From NCBI GenBank assembly GCA_963750255.1, contig CAVVPZ010000005.1, positions 1 through 64,000 on the forward strand: 64,000 nucleotides of DNA, in the 5' to 3' direction. The translations under genes and the position numbers were made by a program. The number at the start of each line of letters is the position of its first letter. The first letter of the stretch is position 1. The notes under the pieces are model-generated. The model was not told the DNA's origin, did no database searches, and saw only the letters and a list, made by a program, of their open reading frames with translations. Positions 11,398 through 20,085 of this stretch are shown here, piece by piece. The stretch is from DATLED01 sp963750255. GTDB lineage: Bacteria > Actinomycetota > Acidimicrobiia > Acidimicrobiales > CADCTF01.

Positions 11398-13776
11398 TCA
11401 TCCTCGCAGTCGGGCGCCGGTCGACTCCGCGACCGAGTCGATCGCTCGCTGCCGGACCTCGGCCACCTCTGCGTCGGTCAGCGTGCGGTCGAGAGCACAG
11501 AACCGCAGCCGGTAGGCGAGGCTGCGCTCCCCCGTCGCCACGCCCGCTCCGCGATAGACGTCGAACAGCGCGAGACCGACGAGCAGGTCGCCTCCCGCCT
11601 CGCGAAGCGTTGCCTCGACCTGCGCCGCGGCGATGTCGTCGGAGACGACGAAGGCGAGGTCGATGTCGCTGGAGGGGAATTTGGACACCGGCTGTTGTTC
11701 TTCGGGCCTCCGTGGCGCAGCGAGGAACCCAACGAGGTCGAGGTCGAGCCAGCCGACTCGACCCTGAATCGACCAGTTGGCGGTGACGGATGGATCGACC
11801 TCACCCAAGAAGCCGACGCCGCGACCGCCGGCTCGCACCTCGGCGGTGCGTCCGGGGTGCAAGCCAGGAGCGGTCGCCGCCTGCAGGTCGACCTCGGTGA
11901 TGCGGAGCGCATCAACGAGCGAGTCGAGAATTCCCTTGGCCGCGACAACCCCGTCGTCTCGTCGTAGGGCGACACCGAGGCGCTCGCGCTCATCAGGAAG
12001 GGAGGTGTCACGTCCCTGGACCTGTCGATCGGGCGACGGCAGATTGAACGCGGGACCGATCTCGAAGAAGGCGACATCGGGCGAGCGACGAGCGGCGTTG
12101 AAGGCAAGGGATCGCAGCAGTCCCGGCAGCAGGGTGCGGCGAAGGACCGATTCCTCGAGCACCATCGCGTCCGAGGCACGAATGGCGACGGACTCGTCGA
12201 GGCCCGAGCGATCGTGCTCGCCCGGCGCGATCAGCGACGGCGTCTGGGCCTCGTCGACGCCACGGCCGATCAGCACCGACCTGACAGTCCGGCGGTCACG
12301 TTGGTGGCTCGTCAAGTGGCCGACGGCTGGGCTCCGGGGGACGGTGCGCACGATGCGGCTATAGCCGTGGTGGCGAGCAACCTCCTCGATGATGTCGACC
12401 TCGAGGAGGGCGTCGGGTCGGAACGAGGGTGGCGTGACGTCGTGCAGACCGGGGCCAGCGTCGACGACGCTGAATCCGATCGGTAGGAGGTAGGCCCGCA
12501 CTTCGTCGTCGGTGAGTTGGGTGCCGAGCAAGCGGTTGAGTCGCTCGGTCCGCAGCCGGATCGGTTCGGCGGCCTCGAGGCCGTCGGCCACGTCGACGCG
12601 CCCGCCGGTCACCCGGCCCGACCCGAGTACCTCGCAGAACCGATCGATGGCCCGATCGATGCCCAGCGGATCGACACCCCGTTCGAAACGGGCCGAGGCC
12701 TCGGTGCGCAACCCGAGCCGCTTGCTGGTTCGAGCGATGGCCATGGGCGTGAAGCAAGCAGCCTCGAGCAACACGGTCGTGGTCGCCTCGCCGATCTCAC
12801 TCGACTCGCCGCCCATGATCCCGGCGATACCGACGGGCGAATCTTCGGCGTCGCAGATGAGACAGTCGTCGCCGTCGCCGAGGCGTCGCTCGACGCCGTC
12901 GAGAGTGAGCACGGTCTCGCCCGGCCGGGCCCGGCGGACTCGGAGCCCCTCACCCGCCAGACGGGTCAGGTCGTACGGGTGGGTCGGCTGCCCGAGTTCG
13001 AGCATGACGTAGTTGGAGGCGTCGACGACGTTGTTGATCGGCCGCATGCCGGCCAGCGTGAGGCGAGACTGCACCCACGAGGGCGACGGGCCCACCTCGA
13101 CGTCGGAGATCACCGTGGCGGTGAAGCGGGGGCAGAGGTCGGGGCTCTCGACCACCACAGCCGTGGCGGACTCTGCGGAGGTGGCCTCCGGTGGGCCGCT
13201 CGGCGCCAGCGTGAACGGCAAGCCCAGCCGGGCGGCAGCGTCGCGAGCCACGCCCACGATGCAGTTGGCATCCGGCCGGTTGGCCTCGATGGCGAGATCG
13301 AAGACGGTGTCAGCCTCGATGCCCAGTGCCTCGGCGATCGGCGTGCCGAGCGGCGTCGACTTGTCGAGCTGGAGGATCCCGTCGGCGTCGGCACCGAGGC
13401 CGAGCTCGACGGCCGAGCAGAGCATCCCGTTGGAATAGACCTTCTTCAGCTTTCGCCGGCCGATGGTCATGCCGTTCGGCAACGTCGTGCCGATCGTGGC
13501 CAGAGGCACCACGTCACCGACCTCGATGTTCCACGCACCGCAGGCCACCTCGAGCGCCTCGCCGTCGCCGGCGTCGACCGTCGTCATGCGAACGCGGTCG
13601 AGGCCGGCAATCGCCTCGATCGTGTTGATGCGGGCGACCACGACGCCGTCGAGCCCCCCGCCGATCTCCTCGATGGCCTCCACGACCATGCCGAGATCAT
13701 CGAAGACCAAGCCGAGGGCACGGGCGTCGGCCGGGAACGGCGCGAAGTCACGGAGCCACGAGAGGGGGACGCGCAT
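11398..13776 (-). CDS. pheT: Phenylalanyl-tRNA synthetase beta subunit
   Basis: Large subunit of the heterotetrameric PheRS, 792 residues from the ATG at 13776 (MRVPLSWLRDF). The order of domains is normal: N-terminal tRNA-binding EMAP/OB domain (about residues 40-150, with NGMLCSAVELGLG), B3/B4 editing module, B5 DNA-binding-like domain, the catalytic-like core, and a C-terminal FDX-ACB anticodon-binding domain (VSKFPSSDIDLAFVV to the end). It follows pheS by 7 bp. The longer upstream reading lies within pheS and is excluded. Confidence 0.96.
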   Translation of the reverse strand: MRVPLSWLRDFAPFPADARALGLVFDDLGMVVEAIEEIGGGLDGVVVARINTIEAIAGLDRVRMTTVDAGDGEALEVACGAWNIEVGDVVPLATIGTTLPNGMTIGRRKLKKVYSNGMLCSAVELGLGADADGILQLDKSTPLGTPIAEALGIEADTVFDLAIEANRPDANCIVGVARDAAARLGLPFTLAPSGPPEATSAESATAVVVESPDLCPRFTATVISDVEVGPSPSWVQSRLTLAGMRPINNVVDASNYVMLELGQPTHPYDLTRLAGEGLRVRRARPGETVLTLDGVERRLGDGDDCLICDAEDSPVGIAGIMGGESSEIGEATTTVLLEAACFTPMAIARTSKRLGLRTEASARFERGVDPLGIDRAIDRFCEVLGSGRVTGGRVDVADGLEAAEPIRLRTERLNRLLGTQLTDDEVRAYLLPIGFSVVDAGPGLHDVTPPSFRPDALLEVDIIEEVARHHGYSRIVRTVPRSPAVGHLTSHQRDRRTVRSVLIGRGVDEAQTPSLIAPGEHDRSGLDESVAIRASDAMVLEESVLRRTLLPGLLRSLAFNAARRSPDVAFFEIGPAFNLPSPDRQVQGRDTSLPDERERLGVALRRDDGVVAAKGILDSLVDALRITEVDLQAATAPGLHPGRTAEVRAGGRGVGFLGEVDPSVTANWSIQGRVGWLDLDLVGFLAAPRRPEEQQPVSKFPSSDIDLAFVVSDDIAAAQVEATLREAGGDLLVGLALFDVYRGAGVATGERSLAYRLRFCALDRTLTDAEVAEVRQRAIDSVAESTGARLRG

Positions 13777-13783
13777 CAGGACC

Positions 13784-14821
13784 TCAGAACTGGGAGACGA
13801 AGCGGACGTCGTTGTCGAGCAGCACGCGCATGTCGGCGATCTCGTTGCGCATCTGTGCGAGACGGTCGATGCCGAAGCCGAAGGCGAAGCCCGTCCATTC
13901 CTCGGGATCGATGCCACACATCGTGAGCACGTTGGGATGCACCATGCCGCAGCCCCCGAGCTCGATCCACCCCGTCTGGGAACACGTGCGGCAGCCGTCG
14001 CCCCGGCAGATGGCACAGGTGATCTCGAACTCGGCCGACGGCTCGGTGAAGGGAAAATACGCCGGGCGCAATCGGGCCGAGATGTCGGGGCCGAACAGGG
14101 CGCGGGTGAAGGTCTCGATCGTGCCGGCCAGATCGCCGAACGTGATGCCTCGATCGATGACGAGCCCTTCGATCTGGCTGAAGGTCGCGTTGTGACGGGC
14201 GTCGGGGGTGTCCTTGCGATACACCCGGCCGGGCATGATCGAATAGATCGGCGGCTCTTGGGTCTCCATCACCCGCACCTGGACGGGCGAGGTATGGGTG
14301 CGGACGAGCACCGTCTCCGCGTCGCCGTAGTCGAGGTACAAGGTGTCGTGGTTGCTCCGAGCGGGGTGGGCCACGGGGATATTGAGCGCCTGGAAGTTGC
14401 GCCAGTCGGTTTCGACCTCCGGGCCTTCGGCGACGGTGTAGCCCATCCCGACGAAGACGTCCTCGAGACGGTCCCGGGTCTGGGTGACTAAGTGGAGGTG
14501 GCCACGTTCGGGCCGGAATGGGATCTCGGTGAGATCCATTCGCTCGGCCGCCAACCGAGCGGCACGCGCTTCGGCCTCGAGTTGTCCCCGGCGGTCGGTC
14601 AGCGCCGTCGTGATGGCGGTGCGGCGGGCGTTGAGTTCCTGGCCAGCTGCCTTCCGCGCTTCTCCTGGAAGCTTTCCCAGACCACGCTGGAGGTCGGTGA
14701 GGCGCCCGGCCCGGCCCAAGAGGTCGTTCTCGACCGCAGCGAGGTCGTCGAGCGAGGCGGCGGCGGCGATCGCCGCCCGGCCACGGGCCTCGAGTGCAGA
14801 CAGGTCGTCGTAGTCGTTCAT
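13784..14821 (-). CDS. pheS: Phenylalanyl-tRNA synthetase alpha subunit
   Basis: Catalytic subunit of PheRS, 345 residues. An N-terminal coiled-coil segment (about residues 1-85) is followed by a class II aminoacyl-tRNA synthetase core: motif 2 region RVYRKDTPDARHNATFSQIE, and motif 3 GFAFGFGIDRLAQMR near the end. The ATG at 14821 overlaps the stop of the preceding sensor kinase gene (ATGA). Four cysteines in ICRGDGCRTCSQTG suggest a small metal-binding hairpin. Confidence 0.96.
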   Translation of the reverse strand: MNDYDDLSALEARGRAAIAAAASLDDLAAVENDLLGRAGRLTDLQRGLGKLPGEARKAAGQELNARRTAITTALTDRRGQLEAEARAARLAAERMDLTEIPFRPERGHLHLVTQTRDRLEDVFVGMGYTVAEGPEVETDWRNFQALNIPVAHPARSNHDTLYLDYGDAETVLVRTHTSPVQVRVMETQEPPIYSIMPGRVYRKDTPDARHNATFSQIEGLVIDRGITFGDLAGTIETFTRALFGPDISARLRPAYFPFTEPSAEFEITCAICRGDGCRTCSQTGWIELGGCGMVHPNVLTMCGIDPEEWTGFAFGFGIDRLAQMRNEIADMRVLLDNDVRFVSQF

Positions 14822-15891
14822 GTGCCGTGGAGCTCTTCGAAAGCCATCAGTGGGAGGGTGAAGGCGAAGGTGGTGCCTCGGCCCGGCTCGGACGTCGCTG
14901 TCAGCCGGCCACCGTGAGCTTCGACCAGACCCCGGCTGATCCACAAACCGAGCCCCGACCCGGTCGGCTTACCCATCTCGCGACGGAAGAACTTGGTGAA
15001 GACCTTGGGGAGATCGGCGTGGGGGATGCCCTCACCCGCGTCGGTCACTGCCAGCGACGCGAGGTCGCCTTCGACCGAGCCCTCGATGCGCATACCGGTA
15101 GCCGATGCGTACTTGCAGGCGTTCTCCACCAAGTTCGTGAGCACTTGTTCGAGCTTGTCAGGATCGGCGTAGACCTCAGGAAACATTTTCGAGAAGTGGA
15201 GGGCGCAGTCGATCTCGGGATATGAGAACCGCACCTTGCCGATCACGGTGTCGACCAGCGCAGGGAGGTCGACCATCTGTCGGCGAAGCACGAGGCGATC
15301 GGTCTCGAGGCGACTGATGTCGAGCAACTCGGTGATCAAACGGTGCACGCGGTCGGCGTCGTGTTTGACCTGTTCGAGCATCTCGCGCTTCTGCTCGTCA
15401 GGAATCCGGCCCCAGCGGCTGAGCAGGAGGGCGGTGTATCCCTTGACCGAGGTCAGAGGCGATCGCAGTTCGTGACTGACAGTCGAGACGATCTCGATGC
15501 CGCTGGTGGCTTTGTGCGTGCGCTTCCACGACTCGCGCAAGACGAGCGCCACCGATGTCAACGTGCCGTTGTCGTCGCGCTCGTAACACCCGGTGACGTA
15601 GGTGCGGACGACAGCCCCGTCTACGCGCCGGATGGTGACCTCCTGTTCGGGAATCGAGTGCACCGACCGGAGCGCAGCCGACGGGTGCCACCCATCGGGC
15701 CACACCAAGCGTCCATCGGAGAAGCGTGGATCGAGCAGCGCCACGCCGTCGGCTCCGATCATCTCGTCGACCGAACGACCGGTCAGCTGCGCGGCGGCGC
15801 GGTTGGCGGCCACGATTCGACAGGTGGCATCGAGATGCAAGACGGCGTCGGGCAGCAGGTCGAGCAGGGCGTCACGGTCGGTCGAACTCAT
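14818..15891 (-). CDS. PAS-domain sensor histidine kinase
   Basis: Predicted soluble sensor kinase of 357 residues with no membrane segment. The N-terminal PAS domain (about residues 5-125) begins DLLPDAVLHLDATCRIVAAN. The HisKA dimerisation box reads STVSHELRSPLTSVKG with the phospho-acceptor His. The HATPase domain shows NLVENACKYA (N box), VTDAGEGIPH (G1) and GSGLGLWISRGLVEAHGG (G2). It is coupled by ATGA overlaps to both the rRNA methyltransferase upstream and pheS downstream. No response regulator is adjacent, so its partner and signal are unknown. Confidence 0.92.
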   Translation of the reverse strand: MSSTDRDALLDLLPDAVLHLDATCRIVAANRAAAQLTGRSVDEMIGADGVALLDPRFSDGRLVWPDGWHPSAALRSVHSIPEQEVTIRRVDGAVVRTYVTGCYERDDNGTLTSVALVLRESWKRTHKATSGIEIVSTVSHELRSPLTSVKGYTALLLSRWGRIPDEQKREMLEQVKHDADRVHRLITELLDISRLETDRLVLRRQMVDLPALVDTVIGKVRFSYPEIDCALHFSKMFPEVYADPDKLEQVLTNLVENACKYASATGMRIEGSVEGDLASLAVTDAGEGIPHADLPKVFTKFFRREMGKPTGSGLGLWISRGLVEAHGGRLTATSEPGRGTTFAFTLPLMAFEELHGT

Positions 15892-16733
15892 CGGGCCCCC
15901 GGGATGATCGTCGCCCGGCGTCGTTGCCGGGCTGCTTCGAAACAGAGGATGGCGGCCGCCACCCCCACGTTCAGCGACTCGGTCCGGCCTGTCATCGGGA
16001 TGGTGAGCCAGCCGTCGACGAGGTCGCCGAGCTCAGCGTCGAGTCCGTTGGCTTCGTTGCCGAACACAAACGCCGTCGGCGTGGTCAGATCGGCCTCGGC
16101 GTAATCCACGCCGGTGGCCGAACTCGTGGCCAGACACCTCAGCCCCGAGTTGGAAAGCGTCGAGATGACCTCGGCGGCGGGTCCGCCCAGCACGACGGGA
16201 AGGTGGAACATCGCACCGGCCGAGGCCCGGACCGTCTTGGGGTTGTACAAGTCGACGGTGCCTTCGCACAACACCACACCCCCGACGCCGGCCCCCTCGG
16301 CCGAGCGCAAGACCGTGCCGGCATTGCCCGGGTCCCGGACGTCGACGGCGACGACGACGAGGTCTGCGCCCTGGAGACGGGAGAGAGGAGCATCGACGAA
16401 CGGGAGCACGGCCAGAACCGGTTGCGGCGCAGCCGTGCCGGCGACGCGCTCGAGCACACCCGGCGCCAACTCGAATACCGGGTGTCCGAGCGTGCGGGCG
16501 CGCTGCGCCACCGGCTCGCCGAGCGCGCCGGAGGCCACGAACACGGTCTCGATGCCAGCGCCGGCGTCGAGGGCCTCGTCGAGGACCTTGATGCTCTCGA
16601 CCACGAAGGCGCGCTCATCCTGGCGAGCGCTCCGGCGGCCTAGCAGCCGCCGGAGTCGCTGCACCTTCGGGTGTCGGATCGAGAGGGCGGACCCTCCGAG
16701 GCGACCGGGCTCCTCAGGAAGCGGAGCGTTCAC
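15888..16733 (-). CDS. TrmH-family (SpoU) rRNA 2'-O-methyltransferase
   Basis: S-adenosylmethionine-dependent RNA ribose methyltransferase of the trefoil-knot class. An N-terminal substrate-binding domain precedes the SpoU core, whose motifs are visible: DPGNAGTVLRSAEGAGVGG (motif 1), FVFGNEANGLD (motif 2) and TESLNVGVAAAILCFEA (motif 3). Its place after rplT matches the TsnR-like gene found there in mycobacteria, so the target is probably 23S rRNA. The GTG at 16733 overlaps rplT by 20 bp; a start slightly inside is possible. Confidence 0.9.
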   Translation of the reverse strand: MNAPLPEEPGRLGGSALSIRHPKVQRLRRLLGRRSARQDERAFVVESIKVLDEALDAGAGIETVFVASGALGEPVAQRARTLGHPVFELAPGVLERVAGTAAPQPVLAVLPFVDAPLSRLQGADLVVVAVDVRDPGNAGTVLRSAEGAGVGGVVLCEGTVDLYNPKTVRASAGAMFHLPVVLGGPAAEVISTLSNSGLRCLATSSATGVDYAEADLTTPTAFVFGNEANGLDAELGDLVDGWLTIPMTGRTESLNVGVAAAILCFEAARQRRRATIIPGAR

Positions 16734-17082
16734 CGGCGCCCCGAGCCACCTCGACGAGGCTCGCGAAGGCGGTGGGATCGGTGACGGCGAGGTCGGCGAG
16801 GACCTTGCGATCGACTTCGACCTCGGCCAGCTTCAGGCCATTGATGAGCCGGCTGTAGCTCATCCCGTTCTGTCGAGCGGCGGCGTTGATGCGCTGGATC
16901 CAGAGCTGGCGGAAATCGCCCTTGCGTGCCCGACGATCGCGGTACGCGTACTGCAGCGAATGCATGACCTGCTCGTTGGCGGAGCGAAACGAGCGGCTCT
17001 TGTTGCCGTAGTAGCCCTGCGCCTGTTCGAGTACTGCCCGGCGATGCTTCTTGCCGTGGACGGCGCGCTTGACCCGTGCCAT
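16714..17082 (-). CDS. rplT: Ribosomal protein L20
   Basis: Large-subunit assembly protein. The 122 residues begin MARVKRAVHGKKHRRAVL and contain the conserved basic helix region YYGNKSRSFRSANEQVMHS and the core WIQRINAAARQNGMSYSRLI. It sits in the canonical infC-rpmI-rplT order. A purine-rich ribosome binding site (AAAGGAG) precedes the ATG. Confidence 0.98.
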   Translation of the reverse strand: MARVKRAVHGKKHRRAVLEQAQGYYGNKSRSFRSANEQVMHSLQYAYRDRRARKGDFRQLWIQRINAAARQNGMSYSRLINGLKLAEVEVDRKVLADLAVTDPTAFASLVEVARGAGERSAS

Positions 17083-17139
17083 GGGGCGCTCCTTTCCGGA
17101 GTGTGAGAGAGGGGGGAGAGAGAAAGAGAAGCGGGCCGG

Positions 17140-17334
17140 CTAGATGCCGAGCAGCTTGCGGACCTGCTTGGCGTCGCCGCCGGTGACCTGGGCCTCGTGG
17201 GCGAGGCGCCGGGTGCGAACACTCGACTTCTTCTCGAGGATGTGGGACCGGAACGCCTTGCGGCGCATGATCTTGCCGGTGCCGGTGATCTTGAAGCGCT
17301 TGGCCGCGCCTTTGTCAGTTTTCATCTTGGGCAT
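17140..17334 (-). CDS. rpmI: Ribosomal protein L35
   Basis: The 64 residues begin MPKMKTDKGAAKRFKITGTG and contain HILEKKSSVRTRRL, the standard L35 pattern. I start at the ATG at 17334 because L35 proteins begin MPKMKT; upstream codons in the same frame belong to the infC 3' end. The start lies 20 bp inside infC, an unusual overlap for this operon, caused by a hydrophilic tail on IF3. Confidence 0.97.
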   Translation of the reverse strand: MPKMKTDKGAAKRFKITGTGKIMRRKAFRSHILEKKSSVRTRRLAHEAQVTGGDAKQVRKLLGI

Positions 17335-17962
17335 CGGACGTCTCCTGCGTGTGCTGCTCGTGGTGGGGCTCCGCCGGTTGCGGCGCCTCCTGGTTGGTTG
17401 CATCGGTGGGCTTGTTGGCTCGGGCGGCGGCCTGAGCCCGCTTGTCGGGGGCCAGCACCATGATCATGTTGCGGCCGTCGAGCTTGGGAGCCGACTCGAC
17501 CTTTGCCGTGTCTGCCGCCCGCTCGGCGATCCGGTCGAGGATCTCCTTGCCGAGATGGGGATGGGCCGTCTCGCGGCCTCGGAACATGATCGTGATCTTG
17601 ACCTTGTGGCCCTCGTCGAGGAAGTGGATGACCTTGCGGGTCTTGGTGTCGAAGTCGCCCTGGCCGATCTTCACCCGGTACTTCATTTCTTTCAGGGTGA
17701 CCGACGAGGTCTTGCGGCGGGACTCCTTCGCCCGCTGTGCGGCGTCGAACTTGAACTTCCCGTAATCCATGATGCGACAGACGGGAGGATTGGCTCCCGG
17801 CGCCACTTCGACGAGGTCGAGATCCTGGTCACGGGCGATGTTGAGCGCCTCGGGCAGGGGACGGACACCGAGCTTGGTGCCATCCGTATCGACCAGAAAC
17901 ACTTCACGGGCCCGGATCCGTTCGTTGATCCTCGGCTCGTTGCTGACGGGGGGTACGGCGAT
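17315..17962 (-). CDS. infC: Translation initiation factor IF-3, AUC start
   Basis: Ribosome-binding initiation factor of about 215 residues. The N-domain begins after a short leader with RINERIRAREVFLVDTDG. The linker and C-domain include KEMKYRVKIGQGDFDTKT and VKITIMFRGRE. In this frame a stop codon (17971-17969) lies just upstream, and the only standard start, GTG at 17902, would delete the conserved N-terminal strand. An ATC at 17962 lies 9 nt after a perfect AAGGAG (17977-17972), so I take AUC as the start, matching the rare start codons known for infC. A Glu/Gln/His-rich tail of about 35 residues overlaps rpmI. Confidence 0.93.
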   Translation of the reverse strand: MAVPPVSNEPRINERIRAREVFLVDTDGTKLGVRPLPEALNIARDQDLDLVEVAPGANPPVCRIMDYGKFKFDAAQRAKESRRKTSSVTLKEMKYRVKIGQGDFDTKTRKVIHFLDEGHKVKITIMFRGRETAHPHLGKEILDRIAERAADTAKVESAPKLDGRNMIMVLAPDKRAQAAARANKPTDATNQEAPQPAEPHHEQHTQETSDAQDEN

Positions 17963-18141
17963 GCGGCATCACTCCTTGGGTCAGCCTGCCATCGACGCGA
18001 AGACGGGCAGGCGTCGGAAAGCAACGCCCGCCCGTTGGCGGTCATTCGACCCGGACGCACCGCTCCGACACCGAGGTGACGGAGGTGATGGTGGCCGGGT
18101 GGGGACCCGAAGGACCCGCTTTCCCGATTCAGTTGTAGCTC

Positions 18142-18153
18142 TAGGCTACCGCA
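18142..18153 (+). promoter_or_regulatory. Leaderless promoter of the DUF1844-like gene (-10 TAGGCT)
   Basis: TAGGCT at 18142-18147 is followed by 6 nt and then the ATG at 18154, so transcription should begin at or next to the start codon. No Shine-Dalgarno is present. The -35 region is not recognisable. The same geometry recurs at several other first genes in this window. The rest of the 190-bp space back to infC shows no gene; infC's own promoter was not identified in it. Confidence 0.5.
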
Positions 18154-18567
18154 ATGTCTTCGATCTGGACACCTGGCGGCGAGCGACCGGTTCGACGGGA
18201 GCCCGAAGCGCCCGCCGGAGCCGCCCCATCCGGGCCCGCCGACGCCTTCGACGACGAGCTCTCTCCCGAGGAGATGCAAGCACGGATGGCCGAGTTGCAA
18301 CAGCAACTGGCCGAGACGCCGGCAGCCGAGATCGTGGCCAACCACTGCTTTGGGCTCTTCGAGCTCGCCGCCCTCCACCTCAGCCTTGCGCCCCCCCAGC
18401 TGGGCGAGGCCAGCGTGGCCATCGATGCGTTGACGGCGATCGTCGACGGTCTACCCGGCCGTCTCGGTCAGAACGAGGGACAGCTCAAAGAGGGGCTGGC
18501 GTCGCTGAAGCTCGCGTTCGTCCAGATCCGGGCGGCCAACCTAGGCACCGCCGAGCCTCCGGCCTGA
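18154..18567 (+). CDS. DUF1844-like protein
   Basis: Protein of 137 residues divergent from infC. The first 40 residues are Pro/Ala/Glu-rich, followed by an amphipathic stretch ELSPEEMQARMAELQQQL and a helical segment around HCFGLFELAALHLSLAPP, LGEASVAIDALTAIVDGLPG and LKEGLASLKLAFVQI. This pattern and its location beside infC fit the DUF1844 family of small bacterial helical proteins, whose function is not established. I could not test the match by profile search. There is no signal peptide or membrane segment. Confidence 0.75.
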   Translation: MSSIWTPGGERPVRREPEAPAGAAPSGPADAFDDELSPEEMQARMAELQQQLAETPAAEIVANHCFGLFELAALHLSLAPPQLGEASVAIDALTAIVDGLPGRLGQNEGQLKEGLASLKLAFVQIRAANLGTAEPPA

Positions 18568-18575
18568 GCGCAGGC

Positions 18576-18989
18576 TCAGCGCCGGACCGTGCGTACCTCG
18601 ATCGTGCGGATCGCCTCGACCCGCTCCGTTCGGGCTCCGCACGCTCCAGTCTCGACGGTGGCCGTGATGGTCGAGAATCCCGTGAAGGCAAACGCGTGTT
18701 TCACTGTGAAGTCCTGACTCAGCGGCACCCGGCAGCTGGCCGGGGGCACGTCGAGGTGCTCGACGCGTCCGTCGCCGAAGTCGACGGTGACCGCCTTCAC
18801 CCGGCCCTTGGTGTCGCGGACCGAGATCGTGAAGGGCTCCACCGTGCCCGGCTCGGTGCGACGAGCCGACAGCACGTCGGCGCGAAGGCCGGTGCTCGAG
18901 TTGGCGTTGCTGGCGAGAACGACGATTACAGCGAGCACCACGAAGACGGCGCCGAAGCCGATCAGGGCCTGACGACTCGAGGCCCTCAT
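18576..18989 (-). CDS. Membrane-anchored PKD-like domain protein
   Basis: Predicted single-pass protein of 137 residues. A basic N-terminus (MRASSRQ) precedes a membrane segment, ALIGFGAVFVVLAVIVVLAS. The outside part contains a PKD-like beta-sandwich: VKAVTVDFGDGRVEHLDV gives the family's DFGDG turn, and VKHAFAFTGFSTITATVE gives the closing strand. Two cysteines (SCRVPL and TGACGAR) could pair. The ATG at 18989 overlaps the stop of the cold-shock gene (ATGA). It is the last gene of the def-to-hisG operon; partner unknown. Confidence 0.7.
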   Translation of the reverse strand: MRASSRQALIGFGAVFVVLAVIVVLASNANSSTGLRADVLSARRTEPGTVEPFTISVRDTKGRVKAVTVDFGDGRVEHLDVPPASCRVPLSQDFTVKHAFAFTGFSTITATVETGACGARTERVEAIRTIEVRTVRR

Positions 18990-19207
18990 CCGTTCGCGCC
19001 GGCAGGTTCGACGCCGGCCGCCTCCCATTGACCGAGTCGACCCGGGATCACCTCGAAGGTCACTGACGTCCCCACCTCGATCACCCTCGAGCCGCCGGCG
19101 ATCTGGGTGCAGTGGAAGAAGAACGAACGCCCGTCGTCGGTGGCCACCGTCCCGAAGCCGGCGTGCTCGTCGAAGTCGGCCACGGTTCCGCGTTGTGCCC
19201 GGTGCAC
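18986..19207 (-). CDS. Cold-shock-domain nucleic-acid-binding protein
   Basis: Small single-stranded nucleic-acid-binding protein of 73 residues. The RNP1-like strand is FGTVATDDGRSFFFHCTQI, although the usual KGFGFI form is degraded to HAGFGTV. RNP2 corresponds to SFFFHCTQI. It starts at GTG 19207, 2 bp after the hisG stop, and overlaps the downstream PKD gene. It is probably divergent from standard CspA and may be a specialised regulator. Confidence 0.8.
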   Translation of the reverse strand: MHRAQRGTVADFDEHAGFGTVATDDGRSFFFHCTQIAGGSRVIEVGTSVTFEVIPGRLGQWEAAGVEPAGANG

Positions 19208-19209
19208 GC

Positions 19210-20085
19210 CTAGTGGACGATCTTTGCCAGCGGGAGCTCGATGATGTCGGTTGCGCCGGCGTCCTTGAGGGCGGGGATGAGCGTGTTGATCTCGGCCTTC
19301 GGCACCACGGTCTCGACGGCGTATCCGTCCTCACCGAAGAGCTTGGACACCGTCGGCGACTTCATGGACGGCAACAGCCCGATGACCTCGGCCAGGTCGG
19401 CGTCGCCGACGTTGAGCTTGACCAGCACCTTGGCCCGGGCCTCGAGGGTGCCCTGGAGGAGGGTGTGGATCTGGTGCATGGCGTGGCGCTTCTCGGGGTC
19501 GGCGTAGGCCGCGGGGTTGGCCACGAGCTCGGTGTAGGAGGTGAGGATCGTGCCGATGATCCGAAGTCGGGCTTGACGAAGGGCTCGACCGGTCTCGGTC
19601 AGGTCTACGACGGCGTCGGCGATGTCGGGGATCTTGGCTTCGGTGGCCCCATACGACAACGTGACGTCGGCGTCGATGCCGTGGCGCTCGAAGAAGCGTC
19701 GGGTCAGGCCGGGGTATTCGGAGGAGACCCGCACCCCGTCCTTGAGGTCGGTGACCGACTCGACGGCGGAATCCTCGGCGACGGCCAGCACGATGTTGGC
19801 CGGGCGCGACGACACCTTCGAATAGGTCAATTGGCCGAGAGAGACGAGGTCGGCACCCTGTTCCTCGATCCAATCACGGCCGGTGATCCCGAGATCGAAC
19901 ATCCCATCGGCCAGGTAGAGGGGGATCTCTTGAGGCCGGAGGATGCGCACCTCGGCCACCCGGGGGTCATGGATGGACGCCTTGTAGTCGACCTCGGAAC
20001 TCCGAACGACGGCCAGGTCGGCCTCCTCGAAGAGCTTCAGTGTCTGGGCCTCGAGAGAGCCTTTGGGCAATACCAGGCGGAGCAT
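19210..20085 (-). CDS. hisG: ATP phosphoribosyltransferase, long form
   Basis: First and committed step of histidine synthesis: joins ATP and PRPP. It has 291 residues, so this is the long form with its own C-terminal regulatory ACT-like domain (VVPKAEINTLIPALKDAGATDIIE). The PRPP loop region is AVVDLTETGRALRQARLRIIG. The ATG overlaps the ribH stop by one base (TGATG). No other his gene is in the window, so hisG is separated from the rest of its pathway and joined to riboflavin genes. Confidence 0.96.
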   Translation of the reverse strand: MLRLVLPKGSLEAQTLKLFEEADLAVVRSSEVDYKASIHDPRVAEVRILRPQEIPLYLADGMFDLGITGRDWIEEQGADLVSLGQLTYSKVSSRPANIVLAVAEDSAVESVTDLKDGVRVSSEYPGLTRRFFERHGIDADVTLSYGATEAKIPDIADAVVDLTETGRALRQARLRIIGTILTSYTELVANPAAYADPEKRHAMHQIHTLLQGTLEARAKVLVKLNVGDADLAEVIGLLPSMKSPTVSKLFGEDGYAVETVVPKAEINTLIPALKDAGATDIIELPLAKIVH

